Shown here: piece after piece, positions 1 to 10,600 of the stretch
Numbering within the stretch: the stretch's first letter is position 1
Layout: every line of letters begins with the position of its first letter
Assembly (NCBI GenBank): GCA_025667525.1
Contig: CM046878.1
Span: 578,378,868 to 578,442,867, forward strand
Source of the DNA: Glebionis coronaria
Lineage: Eukaryota > Streptophyta > Magnoliopsida > Asterales > Asteraceae
Reading direction: 5' to 3'
Length of the DNA stretch: 64,000 nucleotides
Notes under the pieces: generated by a model
What the model saw: only the letters and a program-made list of their open reading frames with translations
The model's database searches: none
Told to the model about the DNA's origin: nothing
Program-made: the position numbers and the translations under genes

Positions 1-2990
1 AACCTGGCAAAACTTATAACTATCATAACGAAGATCCAATCTTTGACACGGTTCAAGAAATGGTAATAGGCGTATCTCCATGAATGATTGACAACCAAAG
101 TGCCAAAAAATCCCCAAAATCCAAAAGCCAAACCGATGGCAAGACTAATGAAAAACCCACGGGTGATCAGCTTATCTTGATCTTCAGTGTCATCAGTTTC
201 TAATACCGTACTTGGTGGATTTTGCGGTACCGAATCTCCAGGGCACGTGTTAGGAAGTGGAAGCCCACAAAGTTCCGGATTCCCGGAGTAAGATGAAGCA
301 CTAAAGCTTTGTAATTGAGTGCTTGTTGGTATCCTACCTGACAAGTTGTTATTTGAAAGGTCCAACAATCCAAGAGTGGTCAACTGTGAAATGCTTGTCG
401 GGATGCTACCCACTAGATGGTTTCTCGACAAATCAAGGAAATCTAGCCATCTTAACCTTCCAATATCTTGAGGTATTTGCGAGGTTAAGTTGTTCCATGA
501 AAGGTTTAATGCTACAAGCCCGGTAAGATTGGTTATTTCACTTGGTATTTCTCCATTGAAGTTATTGTTGGAAAGATCAAGGCTACTGAGTAGATCCAAA
601 GTATTCTTAAACAAAGACATCCTTCTTTTCCATACCAACAATAACTTTAACGAATAAAATATTTGACGGAGGGCGAGCCTAGTACGTGACAGCCCAACAA
701 CAGTTGACATAAAATCAGCCCCGTTTCCTCTCTTGATCATACCTGTCAAGTTGCTAAGGCACCTGGGTATCGTTCCAGAGATACGGTTGAAGGAGATGTC
801 CAAGATCTGCATGTAGGAAAGATTGCAAAAACTTGTAGGCATGTTTCCGTGGAACCGATTGGATGGTAAGCTAAGAACACGTAACCGCCATACGTTTTCC
901 CCAATCCAAGTAGGGATGGGACCCGAAAGGTTATTTTCTCCGAGATCAAGAAGCACCAGGAGCGTACAATTTTTCAAGGAAGAAGGCAGCTTTCCAGTCA
1001 GGCGATTGTTTCTGATGCTCAGCATTTTAACATACGATAGGCTTCCCATTGATTTGGGTATTCTTCCACTGAACTTGTTGGATTCAAGATTAAGAAAATC
1101 GATACCAGTTAAGTTCATCCAGAAATCAGGAAGCTCTCCTGAAAGATGGTTATTCGAAAGATCAAGATAGTATAGGTTGGTGAGATTCCATAAAGAAGAA
1201 ACTGATCCCCAGAACATATTATTGTTGAGAGCCAATAGTAAGGTGTTAAACGGAAACAAAGGTACTTGACCCGAAAAGTTATTAAAACTGTAATCAAAGA
1301 TAGTTTTTTCCCCATACATCAAATCTGTCAATTTTCCATGAAAGTGATTAGATGAGAGATTTAGATAACGAAGACTCGGCGTTAACTGCTTCCAGAACCA
1401 ATCAGGGACAGAGTCGTTGATTTTAGAATCAGAGATATCAAAAATTGAGAAATTCTTCTGACTCTGCAACCAGGCTGGAAAAGAAGGACCCAACTTGCAT
1501 GACGAACAAGCAAAGACATCGAGGGAAAAAGTTGGAGACCATTTAGAATCCATTTCTAGAACAAATGAGTTATATGAAAGATCAAGGTAAACCAAAAGAG
1601 AAAGATTGGTAAGGTGAACTTCAGAGATTATGCCGCCCAATAAATTCGAAGAGACCGCCAAGTTTTCTAGTTTAAAAAGCTGCATGATCTTTTCTCCTAA
1701 AGTCCCTTCCAAATGGTTTCTCTCTAAATACAACGTCCTTAATGAAGAAAGATTCGAAAAATCTGGTACAAACCCATGGATATTGTTATCCGACAAGTCT
1801 AGGATTAAGAGATCCGAGATTTGCTCAAATCTTTCAGGGAAGGACCCATTCATCTGATTGTAATCTAGATGTAATTCTCTTAAAGCTGTGAATGTTGTAA
1901 AATCTGGCAAGGAACCACTTATGTTATTGTAACTCAGTTTCAAAACCTGGATCGACTTTTTTGCTGGTTCCAACAGTTGGAAAAAGTTAGGAAGGTCCTC
2001 AACGATATTGTTAGATCCAAGATATAACGAATGTAGGTTGCTGAAGTTTACAAATGATCTCGGGATACCCCCTCCAAGGCCTGTCCTTGTCAAACGTAAG
2101 TTCTGAAGGGATTTGAATACACCAAAAGCTTCAGGAAGGGTACCGTTCAACAAGTTGTAAGACAGGTCAATATCGGTAAGGCTTCCGCTGAAGTTGAATA
2201 ACCAAGGATATATTGAAGATGAAGACAAATTAAAGTTTAGAGATAGATCGAGAACAGAAAGAGAAGTTGAAAAGTTTGTGACTGGAAAGAAAGAATTAGC
2301 ATCAGAATTTGGAAGACCGCAATTATATAGTTGTAGTACAAATAGGGATGGAAGCTTGGTTATCACATTTCCTAACAAATTAGTAGACTCGCTGAGGTCT
2401 AGGTAACTGAGGTCTAGGTACTCAAGTGAAGAAAGTTTATAGAGCCACTCAGCATTTCTCGGCTTTTGGGACGAAGCTGAGAGATCAAGAATTCGTAAGT
2501 AAGAAAGATTCCCCAGTTGAGGAGGGACATTGGATACCTCTAAAGCGATGTTGGAAAGGTTAAGGTACCGAAGTCTTCTCAAGGAACCTATGAATTCAGG
2601 AATACGGGAGAAGCTATTGAAACTGAGGTCCAAATATTCCAACTGATGTAGTTCTAGCAGCGAATTGTTGATATCACCACTTAATCCAGCTCTGCCATCA
2701 TGTTTCCCATGAAGATCGAGCATTATGACATGGCCAGTTTGGTTGCTGCAGCCTACACCTCTCCACGAGCAGCAATCTTGAGAGCTTTTCTCCCATGTAG
2801 AAAATATGTCAAAATCACCCACAAACCCATTTTTGAATTGGAGTAGTGCCTTTTTCTCCCTCTCGATGCACCTTGTTACAGCGACCTCACTTCTGGCCAT
2901 GACAGAAGCAAGCTTGATGCAGCATACGAGAAGGACGAAAAGTGATGGCATGGATGTTGCATACTGCACTGACTTGCTACTTTTCCCCAT
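1..2990 (-). CDS. LRR receptor-like protein (RLP, Cf/EIX2 type), 3' end cut by window edge
   Basis: I read the minus strand codon by codon from the ATG at 2990-2988 to base 1 and found no stop: 996 codons. In order: a hydrophobic signal peptide (about residues 14-32), an LRRNT_2 cap with Cys41 and the motif DCCSWRGVGC (72-81), and a long run of plant LRRs (LDLS, N-L-SG-IP spacing) from about 95 to 900. A non-LRR island near residues 750-795 ends in a VWKRR-like motif, followed by the last LRR block. Then come a C-terminal cap (NPELCGLPL, about 901), an acidic stretch, one membrane helix (about 943-965) and a short tail. No kinase domain is seen. RLPs of this build sit in the plasma membrane and usually signal in immunity or development through SOBIR1- and BAK1-type kinases (family knowledge). 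The ligand is unknown. By comparison with the neighbouring copy, the stop should lie about 15 bases beyond the window edge, giving about 1001 residues. Confidence 0.93.
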   Translation of the reverse strand, partial: MGKSSKSVQYATSMPSLFVLLVCCIKLASVMARSEVAVTRCIEREKKALLQFKNGFVGDFDIFSTWEKSSQDCCSWRGVGCSNQTGHVIMLDLHGKHDGRAGLSGDINNSLLELHQLEYLDLSFNSFSRIPEFIGSLRRLRYLNLSNIALEVSNVPPQLGNLSYLRILDLSASSQKPRNAEWLYKLSSLEYLDLSYLDLSESTNLLGNVITKLPSLFVLQLYNCGLPNSDANSFFPVTNFSTSLSVLDLSLNFNLSSSSIYPWLFNFSGSLTDIDLSYNLLNGTLPEAFGVFKSLQNLRLTRTGLGGGIPRSFVNFSNLHSLYLGSNNIVEDLPNFFQLLEPAKKSIQVLKLSYNNISGSLPDFTTFTALRELHLDYNQMNGSFPERFEQISDLLILDLSDNNIHGFVPDFSNLSSLRTLYLERNHLEGTLGEKIMQLFKLENLAVSSNLLGGIISEVHLTNLSLLVYLDLSYNSFVLEMDSKWSPTFSLDVFACSSCKLGPSFPAWLQSQKNFSIFDISDSKINDSVPDWFWKQLTPSLRYLNLSSNHFHGKLTDLMYGEKTIFDYSFNNFSGQVPLFPFNTLLLALNNNMFWGSVSSLWNLTNLYYLDLSNNHLSGELPDFWMNLTGIDFLNLESNKFSGRIPKSMGSLSYVKMLSIRNNRLTGKLPSSLKNCTLLVLLDLGENNLSGPIPTWIGENVWRLRVLSLPSNRFHGNMPTSFCNLSYMQILDISFNRISGTIPRCLSNLTGMIKRGNGADFMSTVVGLSRTRLALRQIFYSLKLLLVWKRRMSLFKNTLDLLSSLDLSNNNFNGEIPSEITNLTGLVALNLSWNNLTSQIPQDIGRLRWLDFLDLSRNHLVGSIPTSISQLTTLGLLDLSNNNLSGRIPTSTQLQSFSASSYSGNPELCGLPLPNTCPGDSVPQNPPSTVLETDDTEDQDKLITRGFFISLAIGLAFGFWGFFGTLVVNHSWRYAYYHFLNRVKDWIFVMIVISFAR
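2392..2421 (-). repeat. 15-bp in-frame tandem duplication inside the RLP gene
   Basis: Two adjacent 15-bp units, differing only at the last base, encode YLDLS twice in a row. The duplication keeps the frame and lengthens one LRR by five residues. It is short and looks recent. Confidence 0.85.
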
Positions 2991-3036
2991 GGGCTATGAT
3001 TTGATATTTATGAAATGAAAGGAAGCCAAGTAGTCG

Positions 3037-3044
3037 TATTTATA
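3037..3044 (-). promoter_or_regulatory. Candidate TATA box of the RLP gene
   Basis: TATAAATA reads on the minus strand 47 bases upstream of the RLP ATG. The spacing allows a short 5' leader. No other promoter element is assigned. Confidence 0.55.
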
Positions 3045-3700
3045 TCAGAATTATTATTCAAGTTTCTCACATAGATACATACAGTCCATAGTCTAAGTTT
3101 TTAGAAAGGGAAAAGATCATGTTATATTTAATCAATCACCAAATGACAACTTGGATTAATTCTGTATTCCAGGGGTCTTAGGTTTTTAAAAAGGAACAAC
3201 ATCATATTCGAAATTAAAAAGTCAGACGTGAACAGGATGACAGGCTGCTGCTTAAAATAATGAAAACCATGTTGACAAAATACGCATATCCAGCAAGAAA
3301 ACATGTGTACTAAATAAAAATTATAAACGAACATATTCCAAAAGCCTATGTTTCCATGTCTGTTTGGGGGCAACTTAACTACGTAATATTTTTTGACCGT
3401 CAATGGATGGATGATTAGTATAAACGTGGAATAGTAATGAGAGTAAAAAATGTGTGATTTGTTATTTCATGAGTTGGGAAAGTACACGAAAGAGATATGA
3501 TAACACCATAACCTGCTAGAACCGAAAAACAGCAGAAAAAACCCCCTGCCAACCTACAAGATAAGTAATATATACAAGAGTTTGATGACCAAATTAAGAT
3601 CCTATTTAAAACTGTAACATTGATCGAGGTCTTTATTATCTTAAAACCAACCTGGACGCGCGATTTCGGTAATAATCAGACATCTGGTTTGGAAAATGCA
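3045..3700. other. Intergenic DNA upstream of the RLP gene
   Basis: No gene is seen. About 40 bases at 3430-3470 resemble 60385-60423 (shared GAGAGTAAAA and TGTGATTTGTTATTTCAT), so this may be a scrap of a copia LTR. Otherwise it is AT-rich and unassigned. Confidence 0.4.
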
Positions 3701-3908
3701 TGAAAATAAAGCAAACGCTGATTCAAAAGCTGGTGGACTGACCTACATATACAAACAAAAATGTATAAGGAAAGGTTGTGCTGGTTCAATACAACCTCTT
3801 AACCAACCGTTGTGTCCTTTCACAATAATTACCATATAACTAACTATAACTAAAACATAATACATACTAAGTAGGTGACTTTGCGTTTATAACAGTATTG
3901 GTCCAACA
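3701..3908 (-). repeat. 3' LTR of the small copia element
   Basis: Aligns with 5832-6041 from the shared AAGGTTGTG onward to the end in GGTCCAACA. The outer boundary is approximate. Confidence 0.65.
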
Positions 3909-3949
3909 TTTACCCCTAATGTTATAGAAATTAATCAAGTCTTCTTCAC

Positions 3950-4874
3950 TTGGCTTCACAACAATGTGGGTTCATTGTCAGTTTCATAAATGAGATGAGA
4001 ACCTTCTTGTTTGTCTTTATTGTATTTTCACTTCGTACATTCCCTCGCAAAGTGGCCGATGTCACCACATTCATAACATCTGAAAGTGCTGTTATCTTTA
4101 GTTCCTTGACTCGTACTTGTCCCACGTGCATTTGGACTATTCATGCATTTCATGCTTTCCTTAGCTTCTTTGTTGAAATTTTTACCTCGCCGTGTACCAC
4201 GACTTTGGTTATTTGAACTTGCCAACAGGAGTTTGTCTTGATCATTTGCCTCTAGCGTGTCTTGACTTTTGATTCGTTCTTCAAAGGCCGTTAATCTTCC
4301 AACGAATTCTTCAAACGGCATTTTGTCTAAATCCTGATATTGTTCAATAGTTTCCACGATCGTAAAAACTTATTTGGAACCGAATTAAGTAGTTTCCTCA
4401 CAATTATCTTTCTTTCGAGTGTAGTTCCAAGATTTCTAAATTTTGCCCTTATAGTGCTTAATTTGCTTGCAAATCCACTTATAGTTTCACTTCCTTTCAT
4501 ATTTAAAGAGACTAGTTCACTCCTCAAACTTTGCGAACGTGCTTTCTGAACTAAGTCTACTCCAATGAACAAAACTTTGATCGAGTCCCAAACTTCCTTT
4601 GTAGTCGAACACTGTGCTACTTACATTACGACATCTTCGGGCAATGTTTGAAAGATCATTTCCTTTAATGTATGTGATTTAATCTCATCCATCGTATCTC
4701 ATCTTCAGCATCAATAGTTTTCCATAGACTATGTGCCTTGAATATTGTTTCCATCAACAATGCCCATGTAGTGTAGTTTGTTTCGATCAATTTTGAACAT
4801 TGTGGTGAAACATTTCCTTGTTCTCAAACTGATGCACTGCTTGATGTATTATCATGCTTGTCACCTTCTACCAT
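3950..4874 (-). pseudogene. Copia gag (UBN2 type with CCHC knuckle), broken
   Basis: Minus-strand frames from an ATG at 4874 encode a copia capsid protein of the UBN2 family. Fragments read EVWDSIKV, then KGSETISGF and KLLNSVPNKF (4327-4572), then FEEFVGRLTAFEERIKSQDT and the zinc knuckle CYECGDIGHFAREC (4028-4357). The pieces lie in different frames and a stop interrupts the 5' part, so it is not a working gene. The knuckle itself is intact (C-X2-C-X4-H-X4-C) and would bind RNA. The gene ends near the left LTR with no pol downstream. Confidence 0.8.
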
Positions 4875-5814
4875 GCTTGCTTGCTTGCTTTTAACTTGCT
4901 TCCTTCTTATAATCAGGGTCGAGATGGTTTTTGATTTTCTTGCTCTTGTATTCGATCAAAAGATACAAACTTGCTAAATATTGACCAACTTACTAATCAA
5001 TATTGTGTTTTCCAGACCCACTTAATAATCTGGCTCTTTCTTGCTTTGATCAAAATAATGATCTGTTCTTGCTGATATTAGGCCCTAATGATTCTACTTT
5101 CTTGCTGGTTTGAATCAAGGGTTCTACTTGCTATTTGAACATAAAAGGCTCGAAACTTGTTATTTTGTTTTTTTAGTCTAAAGTGTAAGATTTTATATTT
5201 TAGATAGATACAAAACTTGCCATTTTCTTAATTAATCTGGGATTATGTGTATTTTATTTTTCTAATCAATGTAAAAAATAAATTGAAAGAAAAATAAAAT
5301 GATTACTTAAAACTTTTTCTAAATATCAACTGATTTTTGTGACCAATAAAACTTTTTCTAAATCCTAATTGATTTATATGACCCTTGTTTTTTTACTTGC
5401 CATTTTCTAAAAGAAAATTTTTTGAATTTGATTAAAAAGAAAATACCAAAATGATCTTTTAATCTCTTTTTCCTTTCATATTTTAATACTCCTTTGGGAA
5501 TATCACAAAACTTTTTGTTGTGTTATTTTTTCCCCTTTTAATCAATTGCTTGTATAACCAGAAGTGTTGTTCTCAAGTGATGATATGTTTGGTCTTTATA
5601 TATGGTCTTACTTCGGTTACCTTCTCCGATTTGGGTAACGACAATCAGCGGTTTTAATAAACCGGTTGTCTTCTTAGCTTAAACTCCGATTAGAATCAAA
5701 GAAAGTGTTACTGCTTTAACCCGGTTACAACAAACCGTGTGTATTTCAATCTCTTCAACAAACATGTATCTTCTTCATTCTTTCTTCCTTCCTTAATTGA
5801 TTCCCCGAAATGTT
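4875..5814. other. Leader region of the small copia element
   Basis: AT-rich DNA between the primer-binding site and gag. The word TTGC recurs often on the plus strand (CTTGCTTGCTTGC near 4884). No gene is seen. Confidence 0.4.
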
Positions 5815-5831
5815 CTCGCTTTGATACCAAA

Positions 5832-6041
5832 TGTTGAAAGTAAACATGCTTTTGAAAATCACAAGTAATATATTAATATACTTTCTATTGACTGAAGGTT
5901 GTGATGGTTAATTGAACCTCTTAACCAACGGTTGTGTACTTTCACAATAAATACCATATAAATACTATAAGTAACTTAACTAAAACATAACACCTACTAA
6001 GTACCCCGACTTTCCGTTTATAACATTATTGGTCCAAAACA
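5832..6041 (-). repeat. 5' LTR of the small copia element
   Basis: Starts TGTTGAAAG and ends GGTCCAAAACA on the plus strand, with the primer-binding-site-like sequence just inside it at 5815-5831. Confidence 0.7.
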
Positions 6042-6073
6042 TATGAACAATTCATGTGGAGTAAACATTGAGA

Positions 6074-7144
6074 TCAAGATCGCCTTGTCAACCTGGAAAA
6101 ACTAACAACTATCATAATGTAGATCTAATTTTTGACATGGTTCAAGAAATGGTCATATGCATATCTCCATGAATGATTGGCAACCAAAGTGCCAAAAAAA
6201 ATCCCAAAATCTGAAAGCCAATTCGATGGAAAGACTAATGAAAAAGTCACAGGTGATCAGCTTATCTTGATCTTGATTGTCGTCAGATTCTAATAATGTA
6301 CTCGGTTGATTTTCTGGTTCTGAATCTCCAAAGCATGTGTTATGAAGTGGAAGCCCATAAGGTTCCGCATTCCCAGAGTAAGAATCATTAAAGCTTTGTA
6401 ATTGAGTGCTTGTTGGTATCCAAACTGACAAGTTGTTATTTGAAAGGTCCAACAAACCAAGATTGGTCAACTATGTAATGCTTGTCAGGATGCTACCAAC
6501 TAGATGGTTTCTCAATAAATTAAGGAAATCCAATCATCTTAACCTTCTGATATCCTAAGGTATTTGTGAGGTTAAGGTGTTCCTTGAAAGGTGTATGGCT
6601 ATGAGGCTAGTAAGATTGGTGATTTCACTTGGTATTTCTCCACTTAAGTTATTGTTGGAAAGATCTGACTAGAACCAAAGTATTCTTGAACATAGACATC
6701 AATCCTTTCCATAATAATAATACTTTTAACATAAAGAAGTTTTACGGAAGGCAAACCTAGTACGTGGCAACCCAACACTGGTTGGCGCAAACTAAACCTC
6801 GTTTCTCATCTCACTCATGCCTGCCTAGTTCCTAAGGCACGTGTGTATTGTCCTAAAGATACGGTTGAAGGAGATGTCCAAGATCTGCATGTAGGCATGG
6901 TTTTAAAAACCTATTTGTATCATTCCGTGGAACAAATTGGATGGAAAGCTAAGAACACGTAATGGCCATAGGTTATCCACGATCCAAGCAAAGATGGGAC
7001 CAAAGAGGTTAATTTTCTCCGAGATAAAGAAGAACCAAGAGCATCCATTTTTATAATGAAGAAGGAAGCTTTCTAGTCAAGCGGTTGTTTCTGATGCACA
7101 ACATTTTAACATACGATAGGCTTCTTATTGATTTAGGTATTCTA
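6074..7144 (-). pseudogene. Decayed second RLP copy, 3' part
   Basis: This stretch is colinear with bases 1-1060 of the intact RLP gene, with the same final LRRs, C-terminal cap, acidic stretch, membrane segment and tail. It retains the end of the reading frame, with a TGA at 6074-6076 just after the tail. Small indels and substitutions break the frame; the longest intact piece is about 105 codons (6153-6470), ending in the membrane segment. At 7144 the copy is interrupted by a copia element and resumes at 12778. Only the 3' part of the gene survives. It shows that this locus was a tandem RLP cluster. Confidence 0.88.
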
Positions 7145-7671
7145 TGTTGGTAATTTTAGTGTTATCACATGTATTTTGGTGTAATTATGTTTTTACTTAG
7201 AGACCAATGGCCTTAGACAAGCTTAGCTAAAGACGGGTTAGGAGGTGCGGAGTGCACGCTCGTCAAATTTAGCTTGATATCGCCACGACCAAGATGCAGG
7301 GGTCAAGGGGGCCGCGCCCCCTTGCGGGGTCAAGGGGCAGCGCCCCTCGCGGGGTTTGGGGCAGCGCCCCAAAACCTAAACGATTTTTACTAAACGGTAT
7401 TAACGTTTCCTACCTAAAAACCCTGTTAAACAGTTATTTTGTCTGGTTATCTTCACCAGGGGTTGGTTTCTTTTACAGTTAGAACATTCATAACATTCGT
7501 AAATTTTTCTGATTGATTTCTAGTGCCTTAGATTTCAATTGCAATCTGTCTTATCCGATTGAAGATTTCGTGAACCCGAGGCATATAGGGTTGAAATACT
7601 TTGATCTGAAAGTGATTACACGATTCAGATTGATATCCAGATTATAACCATTCACACACAAATTTCCTACA
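7145..7671 (+). repeat. 5' LTR of the copia element
   Basis: 527 bp. It contains a very GC-rich block at about 7296-7372 with a 9-bp-stem palindrome at 7304-7324. It lacks about 35-55 bp present in the 3' LTR near 12482-12537. Confidence 0.92.
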
Positions 7672-7699
7672 AAGATCAAAGTATTTCCTGGTTTTAATC

Positions 7700-10600
7700 A
7701 TGGCTGATTCGGTGAAAGATATGACTACGAAGTTTGGAAAGTTAGACAAGTTCGAGGGTAGTGATTTCAGGCGTTGGCAGAAGAAGATGCATTTCCTTCT
7801 CACTACATTGAAGGTTGTGTATGTTCTGAGTGCCCCTATGCCAGAATTTGTTGAAGAGGAGACATTGGAACAGACAAGGAAGTGATGCAAGTGGGAGAAC
7901 GATGATTACATATGTCGTGGGCACATCTTGAACGGTATGTCTGATGCTTTATTTGATGTATACCAAAACGTGGAATCTGCGAAGGCGTTATGGGATCAAC
8001 TTGAGTCAAAATACATGGCTGAAGATTCTTCTAGTAAGAAGTTTCTGGTTAGTAATTTTAACAATTACAGAATGGTTGATTCAAGGTCTGTGATGGAACA
8101 ATATCACGAACTCCTTCGAATTCTGGGACAATACACCCAGCATGGTTTGCACAAGGACGAGTCTATCTCGGTGTCTAGTATTATAGACAAACTTCCACCA
8201 TCCTGGAAGGATTTTAAACACATGTTAAAACACAACAAAGAAGAGTTGTCTCTTGTACAACTTGGCAGTCACTTCCGTATAGAGGAAACTCTAAGGATGG
8301 AAGACGGTGGTAAAGGAAAGGGCAAAGAAATTGCTGGATCATCTTCTGTGAATATGGTTGAAGATGATAAGAATAAGAAAAACAACAAAAAGTCCAAAGG
8401 TAACAAACGAAAGTTCAATGATAATAAGAACGATTCCAACAACAAAAAGCCAAAGGGGGCTTGTTGGAAGTGTGGCAAACCTGGTCATTTTAAGAGGGAT
8501 TGCCGGGGTAAGGGGAACAATGGTTCAAGCGGTTCAGGATCGGGACAAGGGTCTAAGGACCCAACTCCACAACAAGGTCTGATTGTTGATCATGTAAATT
8601 TTGATCATGTTATAATTCCTGTTACTAATTATGTATCACATATTTCTGAAATATGTTATGTACAGGATGATGAAATCGCTTGGTGGATTGACTCGGGTGC
8701 AACATGTCATGCATGTAAGGATCGTTGCTGGTTTGATACTTTTCATCCGATGCAAGATGGATCCGTTCTTCATATGGGAGACGAGTCAACCAAACCAATA
8801 CTTGGACGTGGAAATGTTGTTTTAGAATTCAGTTCTGGAAAAACTATTACTTTACTTAATGTTGTGTATGTACCGGGGCTTAGGAAGAACCTTATGTCCG
8901 GTCCTGTGTTGAATAAATGTGGCTATAAGCAAGTGTATGAATCTGATAAGTATATCTTATCAAGACATGGTGTATTTGTTGGTTTCGGTTATTATAATAA
9001 TGGCATGTTTATGTTAAATCTCAATAAAGTTCCTAATACTTTTATTAGCATTTGCATGATTAGTTCTAAAGATGTTGATTCTGCTATGTGGCATGCACGA
9101 TTAGGACATGTTCACTATAATCGTATGGCCGCTATGTCTAAGGATAATCTAATTCCAGAATTTGATAGTACCTTAGAAAAATGTAACACTTGCATGCTAA
9201 CCAAGATCACTAGACAACCTTTCAAGGATATAAAACGGGATTCTAATGCTTTAGAATTGATACATAGTGATCTATGTGATTTTCATGCCACTCCTTCCTT
9301 AGGGAATAAAAAGTATGTAGTCACCTTTATAGATGATGCATCTAGATTTTGTTATGTTTATCTATGTCATGCTAAAGATGAAGCCTTAGATAAATTTAAA
9401 ATCTATAAAACTGAGGTTGAGTTACAACAAAATGTTTTAATTAAAACTTTACGCACGGATAGAGGTGGTGAATATTATGATCCTAGTTATTTTCAATCTG
9501 TAGGCATCATACATGAGACTAAGGCACCTTATACACCACAACAAAATGGTGTGTCCGAAAGGAAAAACAGGGCTCTTAAAGAAATGGTTAATTCCATGTT
9601 ATCCTACTCGGGTTTGAGTGAAGGATTTTGGGGAGAAGCCATGTTGACGGCTTGCTATTTACTTAATAGAGTTCCTAATAAAAGGAACAAGGTTACCCCA
9701 TATGAACTTTGGTACAAAAAACGACCTAACTTGTCATATTTACGAGTTTGGGGTTGTAGGGCTGTTGTGAGGCTCCCAGAACCCAAGAGGAAAAATTTGG
9801 GTGAAAAAGGTATTGATTGCATCTTTATTGGATATGCTGAGCATTCCAAGGCGTATAGATTCTATGTAATAGAACCTAATGAATATATATCCGTTAACTC
9901 GGTTATAGAGTCACGAGATGCAATGTTTGATGAAAAACGATTCACTTCAATACATCGACCTAAAAGTTTAATACCAAGTTCAAGTGAAGATCATATTGGA
10001 GAAACTCCAATTGAAACTCCTACAATTCGTAAGAGTAATAGAGCTCGGGTAGCTAAATCATTCGGATCTGATTTTCAACTATATTTAGTTGAGGGATCTA
10101 GAGATGAGATTGGACCTCAGTATTCTTACTGTTATAGTATAGAAGAGGATCCAAGAACGTTTGATGAAGCTATGCAGTCTCGTGATGTTGCGTTCTGGAA
10201 AGAAGCAATTAATGATGAGATGGATTCAATTATGGAAAATAATACATGGATCTTATCTGATTTACCACCAGGTTGCAAACCTTTGAGTTGCAAATGGATC
10301 TTCAAAAGGAAGATGAAGGTTGATGGAACCATCGACAAGTTTAAAGCTAGATTGGTTATCCAAGGCTTTAGACAAAAGGAAGGTGTCGATTATTTCGATA
10401 CTTATGCTCCTGTTGCTCGTATATCCACTATTAGATTATTGATTGCTTTGGCATCTAATTATAATCTAGTGATCCATCAAATGGATGTCAAAACAACATT
10501 CTTGAATGGTGATTTGGAAGAGGAGGTATATATGAAGCAACCAGAAGGATTTGTTATGCCTGGAAATGAGCATAAGGTGTGTAAATTAGTTAAATCATTA

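Larger units (their letters stand above)
3701..6041 (-). mobile_element. Small gag-only copia element, minus strand
   Basis: Two diverged terminal repeats of about 210 bp flank 1.9 kb that encodes only a broken gag. Next to the right-hand LTR, at about 5815-5831, the minus strand reads TTTGGTATCAAAGCG, close to the initiator-Met primer-binding site TGGTATCAGAGC. No protease, integrase or reverse transcriptase is present, so it would depend on another copia element to move. No clean target duplication is seen and the two LTRs differ widely, so it is old. It lies between the intact RLP gene and its decayed copy. Confidence 0.75.

Noticed and set aside
1..2990. RLP as a pseudogene because no long ORF closes there
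   Set aside because: A check of every triplet showed no stop between 2990 and 1; it only lacks its stop because the window ends.
4340..4549. Plus-strand open frames over 3950-4549
   Set aside because: Antisense shadows of the copia gag with its recognisable CCHC knuckle on the minus strand.
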